Shown: positions 40,871 through 44,918 of the stretch, piece after piece
Numbering within the stretch: the stretch's first letter is position 1
How the letters are laid out: each line of letters starts with the position of its first letter
Virus record (IMG/VR): IMGVR_UViG_3300043411_002742
Location: 1-44,918 of that record
Direction: 5' to 3' (one strand)
DNA from: a virus
DNA length: 44,918 nt
Position numbers and translations under genes: made by a program
Notes under the pieces: generated by a model
Databases searched by the model: none
What the model was told of the DNA's origin: nothing
Seen by the model: the letters and a program-made list of their open reading frames with translations, nothing else

Positions 40871-41241
40871 AAAGTATAAAAGAAGAAATGAGTGATTATC
40901 TTCGAGGAGCTGACGGTACAGTAGTGTCATCAAATGGCGGATTCATTAAAATAAAGAAAACATCATCACAAACTCCATTACTCCCTACATCAAAATGGGA
41001 ATATTCAGATGACAAATCTTTAATTCGAAAACTATATGAATTTAGAACAACTGATATGAGAAATCGTTTTGTTTCTCAATTGCTTGAATACGAAACCAGC
41101 ATTGGACATTTTGCAGATATCACGATCAACCAAGATTCAGTAAAACTTGAAGTTCAGTCTGAAAATAGAGTTACAAATTTAGATAAAGAATACGCAAGAT
41201 GGTCTGATAGCCTATATCGTGATATTGTTTATGAGGTATAA
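40867..41241 (+). CDS. Possible pterin-4a-carbinolamine dehydratase-like fold
   Basis: This 124-residue protein is of uncertain family. Residues about 55-118 read LIRKLYEFRTTDMRNRFVSQ, then YETSIGHFADITINQDSVKL, then NLDKEYARWSD. The order (R-x-F, A..F-type helix, H-x-x-D, strand, D..A helix) resembles PCD/DCoH proteins, but the conserved H-H-P is H-F-A. If the fold is right, the enzyme site is probably lost. The start ATG overlaps the nitrilase-like stop (ATGA). Confidence 0.42.
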   Translation: MKSIKEEMSDYLRGADGTVVSSNGGFIKIKKTSSQTPLLPTSKWEYSDDKSLIRKLYEFRTTDMRNRFVSQLLEYETSIGHFADITINQDSVKLEVQSENRVTNLDKEYARWSDSLYRDIVYEV

Positions 41242-41628
41242 ATGTTTGGTCTTGGAAAAGATAAAGTTTATATTAGTGAATCGCTAAAAGGTGTGCTTGA
41301 CGAATCGAAACTTGAAGCCGCAGATATAGAAGATTTGTCAAAAACTGACAAGTCAAACATCCCAAAATGTGCACTTGTGATAAATGACAAAACACTGTTT
41401 TCATCACAAAACTTATTGTCATTTAAAGCAAACAATAAAATTGCCATTTTTGTTATTGACATGTCTAATCAAAAAACTTTACAGTTTCAATTTGTTGATT
41501 GGATAGGTAAGTTTCCAACAGGTTCAATTTCAATATTCGGAAACGGAACATTGAAAAAAATACAATTCGTAGCAATGAATTTTTTTAGTTTTGAAAACAA
41601 TCAATTAGAAATTGAGCTTGCAATTTGA
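41242..41628 (+). CDS. Hypothetical protein, 128 residues
   Basis: This protein is unrecognised. It has a charged helical N-terminal third (ESLKGVLDESKLEAADIEDL) and a beta-rich remainder (NKIAIFVIDMSN, then TLQFQFVDWIGKFPTG and SISIFGNG). It directly follows the previous stop. No membrane segment or signal peptide is present. Confidence 0.55.
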   Translation: MFGLGKDKVYISESLKGVLDESKLEAADIEDLSKTDKSNIPKCALVINDKTLFSSQNLLSFKANNKIAIFVIDMSNQKTLQFQFVDWIGKFPTGSISIFGNGTLKKIQFVAMNFFSFENNQLEIELAI

Positions 41629-41636
41629 TACTTATC
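41629..41636 (+). promoter_or_regulatory. TACTTATC box
   Basis: TACTTATC lies 24 bases before ATG 41653 and is followed by an AGGTG ribosome-binding site. It is very similar to the TATTTATC box at 24711. Confidence 0.27.
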
Positions 41637-41652
41637 ATATAGGTGAATTTCG

Positions 41653-41820
41653 ATGTCTGAAGAAGAAAATAGTTATTTTGATAAATTTATGAAAGAAATT
41701 GTTGATTCTGAGAAGAAGAAGCAGGTTTATGATGAAGCTATTGAAGATGAAAGTCCCAATAGAAAATATGCAAAACGATATCGCGAACTTCCACAAAACA
41801 AAATAATCTTTAACAAGTAA
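41653..41820 (+). CDS. Very small charged protein, 55 residues
   Basis: This short gene encodes MSEEENSYFDKFMKEIVDSE..., entirely charged and helical, ending in RYRELPQNKIIFNK. AGGTG lies 8 bases before its ATG and it fits exactly between neighbours (six bases before the next ATG), so it is likely real. No function can be assigned. Confidence 0.55.
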   Translation: MSEEENSYFDKFMKEIVDSEKKKQVYDEAIEDESPNRKYAKRYRELPQNKIIFNK

Positions 41821-41825
41821 TTCAA

Positions 41826-42428
41826 ATGAAGAAGCAAAAAAGTTCACCAGATAGCTTAGAGTACAATAAGTTAGTTGAAACCATTCGCAAGAGTGTTCGA
41901 AGCTTCCTTTCTGAAAATTCATTTATTAATGAAAAAGAGAAACAGGATGATTTAACTGCTGATTTATTTGGTGATGAAGAGCATGCACCAGAAGCGGCAC
42001 CTGAAGCTACGGAAGCAGAATCACCTGCACCTTCGGCTCCTCCTGTTGATGATTCTGATGAAGTACAAAAAGAAATTACAGTTGATAGTGTAATTGAACG
42101 TCTTAATGCAATTCGAGCAGGTAAATCGTTTAAAGACGATGCCGTATATGCACAAATGGAAAAATATTTTGCTGAACTAAAAGAACCTGAAAGAGCTGCA
42201 CTAGATGCATTCCTCAAAGGAATTTCACAAATTATTACAGGAGCTGTTGAAGGAGAAGCTGCAGCTGAACCAAAAGATCCGCCTGTAAACGTGCAAATGA
42301 CAAAAACAGATAAAGTCAAGCACGTAAAGCCAAATGTGATTAGTAAAGGTGAACCAAGTTCTTCTGAACCGAATTCAAATAAAGAAGATACTTCTGCTCC
42401 TGCACCTGTAATCGCTAAAAAACGCTGA
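41826..42428 (+). CDS. Acidic low-complexity protein with targeting-like helix
   Basis: This 200-residue protein is of unknown function. The N-terminal helix reads YNKLVETIRKSVRSFLSENS, with L-S-E (about residues 14-33). A long acidic/alanine/proline region follows (HAPEAAPEATEAESPAPSAP), then a helical domain (ERLNAIRAGKSFKDDAVYAQ) and a basic Ser-rich tail. The layout copies the 37032 and 39228 products: targeting-like helix, acidic linker, helical domain. An internal virion role is inference. Confidence 0.58.
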   Translation: MKKQKSSPDSLEYNKLVETIRKSVRSFLSENSFINEKEKQDDLTADLFGDEEHAPEAAPEATEAESPAPSAPPVDDSDEVQKEITVDSVIERLNAIRAGKSFKDDAVYAQMEKYFAELKEPERAALDAFLKGISQIITGAVEGEAAAEPKDPPVNVQMTKTDKVKHVKPNVISKGEPSSSEPNSNKEDTSAPAPVIAKKR

Positions 42429-42442
42429 GTATAATTTCCTTT

Positions 42443-42652
42443 ATGGAAAAAAGACTTGTTTCGCTTCCTAATGGAGAGTCGTTAGAGCTTGAATTTACGC
42501 CAGCATTTTACGATAAAGTGAGAAGCCATTTTGGTTTATCGTTTGATGTCATTCCTGATGATAATTATATCAGAATGTTTGTTTGGGGTGCCTTACAGAC
42601 AGCAATGACGAAAGCGGAAACAGAAAATGTCGAACTCAAATCAGAATCTTGA
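42443..42652 (+). CDS. Small hypothetical protein, 69 residues
   Basis: This small protein has a beta-hairpin start (RLVSLPNGESLELEFTPAFY) and a helical end (NYIRMFVWGALQTAMTKAET). I do not recognise it. There is no Shine-Dalgarno; TATAATTT lies about 12 bases upstream. It overlaps the next gene by 26 bases. Confidence 0.5.
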   Translation: MEKRLVSLPNGESLELEFTPAFYDKVRSHFGLSFDVIPDDNYIRMFVWGALQTAMTKAETENVELKSES

Positions 42653-42938
42653 TGAATTGCTAAAACACTATGTTTCACTTATGATTAGTGAAGCAAAAGT
42701 TAGAGAAGCTGATCTTTCTGGTGACCGTAAAAGTAAATGGGGCTCTAAAGAGCACATTTCAGATCTTGAAAAGCGTATTGAAGAGCTCACTTATTGGAGA
42801 AATAAGCAAAAAAAAGGTTCTGATGCACGTGCAAATTATTCAAGAATTATTACACGACTCAAAGGTGATTTATCGTCTGCAAAGAAAAAACTTGCACAGA
42901 TTTCATTAAAAGAACAAAATAAGAAAAAGAAGGTTTAA
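42627..42938 (+). CDS. Small coiled-coil protein with targeting-like N-terminus
   Basis: This 103-residue protein is of unknown function. It begins NLDELLKHYVSLMISEAKV, with I-S-E near residue 21. A basic, helical coiled-coil region follows (SDLEKRIEELTYWRNKQKK; GDLSSAKKKLAQIS) and a lysine-rich end. The start lies inside the previous gene. It is the basic counterpart of the acidic targeting-like proteins, so it might bind DNA; that is inference. Confidence 0.55.
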   Translation: MSNSNQNLDELLKHYVSLMISEAKVREADLSGDRKSKWGSKEHISDLEKRIEELTYWRNKQKKGSDARANYSRIITRLKGDLSSAKKKLAQISLKEQNKKKKV

Positions 42939-42940
42939 AT

Positions 42941-44212
42941 ATGTCTGGTGCAGCTGGTCATTTGATGCATTTGTATGACAATCGTCAACTAACATTTGCA
43001 GATATAAAAGAAATAATTCACACAGCTGCTTCTGGAAAACTAGAACAGGTTGTTGAAAAACTTGATGGTGCAAATCTTGTTTTTACGTGGGATCAATCTT
43101 CAGATAGGTTGCTCGTTGCAAGAAATTCTCGAGACATAAAAGAGGGTGGACGCAACTCTGAAGAACTAGCAGCAAAGTTTGAATCAAGAGGAAATCTTTC
43201 TCAAATGTTTTCTGAGGCATTTGATATTCTTGAAAGTGCGATTGGTGTAATGACACCTGCTGCAAGAACAATGGCATTTGGTACTGAAGCACAACGCTGG
43301 TATTCTCTTGAAATTGTTTATTCAACTGCACCAATTACAATTAATTACGATTCAAACAATATCATATTTCATTCTTGGCCTGTTTTTGAACATTCAAATG
43401 GTGTGATTAAACGACTTGAGTCTCATCGAGGTTCTCTTATAATTGAGAGATGTATTAATCAGATGCAAATGGCCGTTGCAAATAAAAAATGGCAAGTGCA
43501 TGGAAAAATATTCGTTAATCTAAATGAGTTATCGACAAACGTTCCTCAAAAACTTTTAGCTAAACTTGATGAAGTAATTGCGAATGCAGGAATCGATGAT
43601 TTCTCTACACTTGAAGATTACGTCAGATCTTGCATGCGCGAAGAAGTTTACAAATTGCGACTACCTCAAACGTTGAGCGAAAAATTAATTGAGCGCTCGT
43701 TAAAAACAGAAGGTTGTTTAACACTTACACAATTAAAAAAGATTGCTCCACAAAACAAAGTAACTGTTGTTAGTGAGTTTGTTAAAACGTCTGAAAAGCT
43801 AATTAAAAAATTTATTTCACCTATTGAAAGAATTGTAAACGATTTAGCGCTTGAAGTTCTAAAAGGTGTTAATTCAGCTCTAATTTCAAACCCTTCAAAT
43901 GAAATTTGTAGACTTCAAAATAATCTAAGAGAAGCTGTTCAAATTATCGAATCATCAGGAGATGAAGAAACACTTCTTATTCTTCGTGAAGAGCTAAACA
44001 GACTTGGCTCTATTGACAATATTGCTTCAGCAATAGAAGGAATTGTCTTTCGATATAAAGGTAATTCATATAAGCTTACAGGTGCGTTTGCACCAATGCA
44101 TCAAATCATGCGCTTACTAAAGAATGAAAATTTAAAAAGTAAAAGTGAAATTGTGACAAGTAAGTCTGATATCGAAATTCTATTGAAGGCTCATCTAATC
44201 AATAGACGATGA
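42941..44212 (+). CDS. Ligase/nucleotidyltransferase-superfamily protein
   Basis: This 423-residue protein carries covalent nucleotidyltransferase motifs of the DNA/RNA ligase superfamily. Motif I is E-K40-L-D-G, with K40 the expected lysine-AMP site; a following RNSRDIKEGG resembles motif Ia; YSLEIVYS fits motif III; E366-G-I-V-F-R-Y is motif IV; and SYKLTG (K378) is motif V. Motifs III and IV are separated by about 230 residues of mostly helical sequence, unlike compact ligases, so a large insertion is present. It may be an RNA/DNA ligase or a virion nucleotidyltransferase. It overlaps the downstream nuclease-like gene by four bases. Confidence 0.7.
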   Translation: MSGAAGHLMHLYDNRQLTFADIKEIIHTAASGKLEQVVEKLDGANLVFTWDQSSDRLLVARNSRDIKEGGRNSEELAAKFESRGNLSQMFSEAFDILESAIGVMTPAARTMAFGTEAQRWYSLEIVYSTAPITINYDSNNIIFHSWPVFEHSNGVIKRLESHRGSLIIERCINQMQMAVANKKWQVHGKIFVNLNELSTNVPQKLLAKLDEVIANAGIDDFSTLEDYVRSCMREEVYKLRLPQTLSEKLIERSLKTEGCLTLTQLKKIAPQNKVTVVSEFVKTSEKLIKKFISPIERIVNDLALEVLKGVNSALISNPSNEICRLQNNLREAVQIIESSGDEETLLILREELNRLGSIDNIASAIEGIVFRYKGNSYKLTGAFAPMHQIMRLLKNENLKSKSEIVTSKSDIEILLKAHLINRR

Positions 44213-44918
44213 AATTTCTAAAAAGACATATTCCTGATCAAGTTTGGGAACGCTATAAGGATGTTTCACTTCATTGTGTAAAGCAATGTAGAAATAAGTT
44301 TATCCCTCCGCTTGCCGATGGGTCTTCACATTTGCAACCAATGGTTTTGCATAAATGGCCTGAGTCATCATTACACATTCAGTATGAGAAATGTGTAACT
44401 GGACCTGGGAATGGCGAAGCAAGGTTGGCATACATCCTAGGTGGAAGAATTGCAGGAAACGGAACATCATATGATATCATTATTCAAACGCCATTTGGTG
44501 AAACAAAAATAGAAGTGAAATCTGTAAAGTCATATTCGAATAATGTTCTTGCAGGAATTATGGGAATTATGTCGATGCAAGATATTAGAGCAAAAACATC
44601 ATATGTCTTGAATAAAATTTCAGCAGCATTAGAGCGAAAACAAATATTTGATAGTTTTGATGAAGTTGACAGTCAGCTGTTGAACTATTTTCTTTCAAAT
44701 ACGATGCAATCACTTTCTAATGGAAGTTTTAAACTTTATACGACAGCAGAATTTGAATTAGTTCTTCGTTTGATAAATGAAAAAAAAGTGCAATTAAGCA
44801 ACCAAAATTATTTTCATTTGAGAAAAGAAAAGTTTTGCGGAGAAGATATCGAGCTCACTTCAAGAGAGCATATCAAGATCACAAAAGTCATTGGAAATAA
44901 ATTGAAAACTCAATATGA
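44209..44918 (+). CDS. PD-(D/E)xK nuclease-like protein (3' truncated)
   Basis: The frame stays open to the last base, so the gene continues past the window; 236 residues are visible. The segment YEKCVTGPGNGEARLAYILG is followed by D89 in SYDIIIQ and E102-V-K104 in KIEVKSVKS, the spacing of a PD-(D/E)xK nuclease core. The glutamate in NGEARLA could supply the helical acidic residue. The rest is helical. The ATGA overlap with the ligase-like gene suggests a nuclease-ligase pair acting on the same nucleic acid. Confidence 0.68.
   Translation, partial: MKFLKRHIPDQVWERYKDVSLHCVKQCRNKFIPPLADGSSHLQPMVLHKWPESSLHIQYEKCVTGPGNGEARLAYILGGRIAGNGTSYDIIIQTPFGETKIEVKSVKSYSNNVLAGIMGIMSMQDIRAKTSYVLNKISAALERKQIFDSFDEVDSQLLNYFLSNTMQSLSNGSFKLYTTAEFELVLRLINEKKVQLSNQNYFHLRKEKFCGEDIELTSREHIKITKVIGNKLKTQY

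Noticed and set aside
41822-42319. 165-residue open frame on the - strand
   Set aside because: It mirrors the acidic, GAA/GCA-rich + strand gene at 41826; serine/alanine low-complexity composition and no ribosome-binding site indicate a shadow frame.
1-44918. tRNA genes, CRISPR arrays, insertion sequences
   Set aside because: Intergenic gaps are all under 100 bases, no cloverleaf, spaced-repeat pattern or transposase/terminal inverted repeat was seen by eye; a tRNAscan run would be decisive.

Overview
The window is a stretch of a large, AT-rich, lytic tailed-phage genome, most likely a contractile-tailed (myovirus-type) phage with a T4-like replication core. Every gene I accept is on the + strand. 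Genes are packed tightly, with many ATGA stop/start overlaps and no intergenic gap over 100 bases. I saw no rRNA, tRNA or CRISPR array. The host cannot be read from the sequence. Gene content (NrdJ, ThyX, Hsp20, Dps-like and superoxide-dismutase-like proteins, split intein) resembles aquatic/marine phages, but that is inference.

Layout. (1) Positions 1-4042 end a tail/baseplate module: a truncated tube-initiator-like gene, a LysM/gp53-like gene and a large hub-like protein. (2) Positions 4084-14233 form a replication and nucleotide block: a family-A polymerase-like protein, HD hydrolase, gp32-like ssDNA-binding protein, RecA/UvsX recombinase interrupted by a mini-intein, dUTPase, 5'-3' exonuclease, replicative helicase and B12-dependent ribonucleotide reductase. 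(3) Positions 14252-18337 hold ThyX, a dNMP kinase, an all-alpha NTP pyrophosphatase, Hsp20 and a phosphoesterase. The clearest rho-independent terminator of the window follows hsp20. (4) Positions 18334-23082 hold a bacterial-type DNA polymerase III alpha subunit broken into two genes by a split intein. A Vsr-like (EDxHD-type) homing endonuclease gene lies between the intein halves. (5) Positions 23079-26831 hold accessory genes, including Pth2, an HNH nuclease and a Dps-like protein. (6) Positions 26828-35512 form a nucleotide-sugar and pyrimidine block: UDP-glucuronate decarboxylase, glycosyltransferase, DinG-like helicase, dNMP kinase, sugar 4-epimerase, a ThyA-family enzyme with a dCMP-type specificity residue, an IMPDH/GMP reductase homologue, thymidine kinase and dCMP deaminase. 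(7) Positions 35522-44918 hold many small acidic or membrane proteins with SOD-like, nitrilase-like, pterin-dehydratase-like, ligase-like and PD-(D/E)xK proteins.

How it works together. The phage carries its own replisome pieces and a nearly complete dNTP supply: NrdJ, dCMP deaminase, two dUTPase-type enzymes, ThyX, TK and two kinases. A ThyA-family enzyme with Asp at the specificity position, UDP-pentose-type enzymes and a glycosyltransferase suggest that its cytosines are hydroxymethylated and possibly glycosylated with a pentose.

The two most notable systems are the fractured dnaE/split-intein/endonuclease locus and a scattered family of small proteins. These proteins share a short N-terminal amphipathic helix ending in a [I/L/V]-x-E site, which recalls the T4 capsid-targeting/prohead-protease signal. 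Several of these genes are preceded by a TAYTTA-type box instead of a Shine-Dalgarno sequence.
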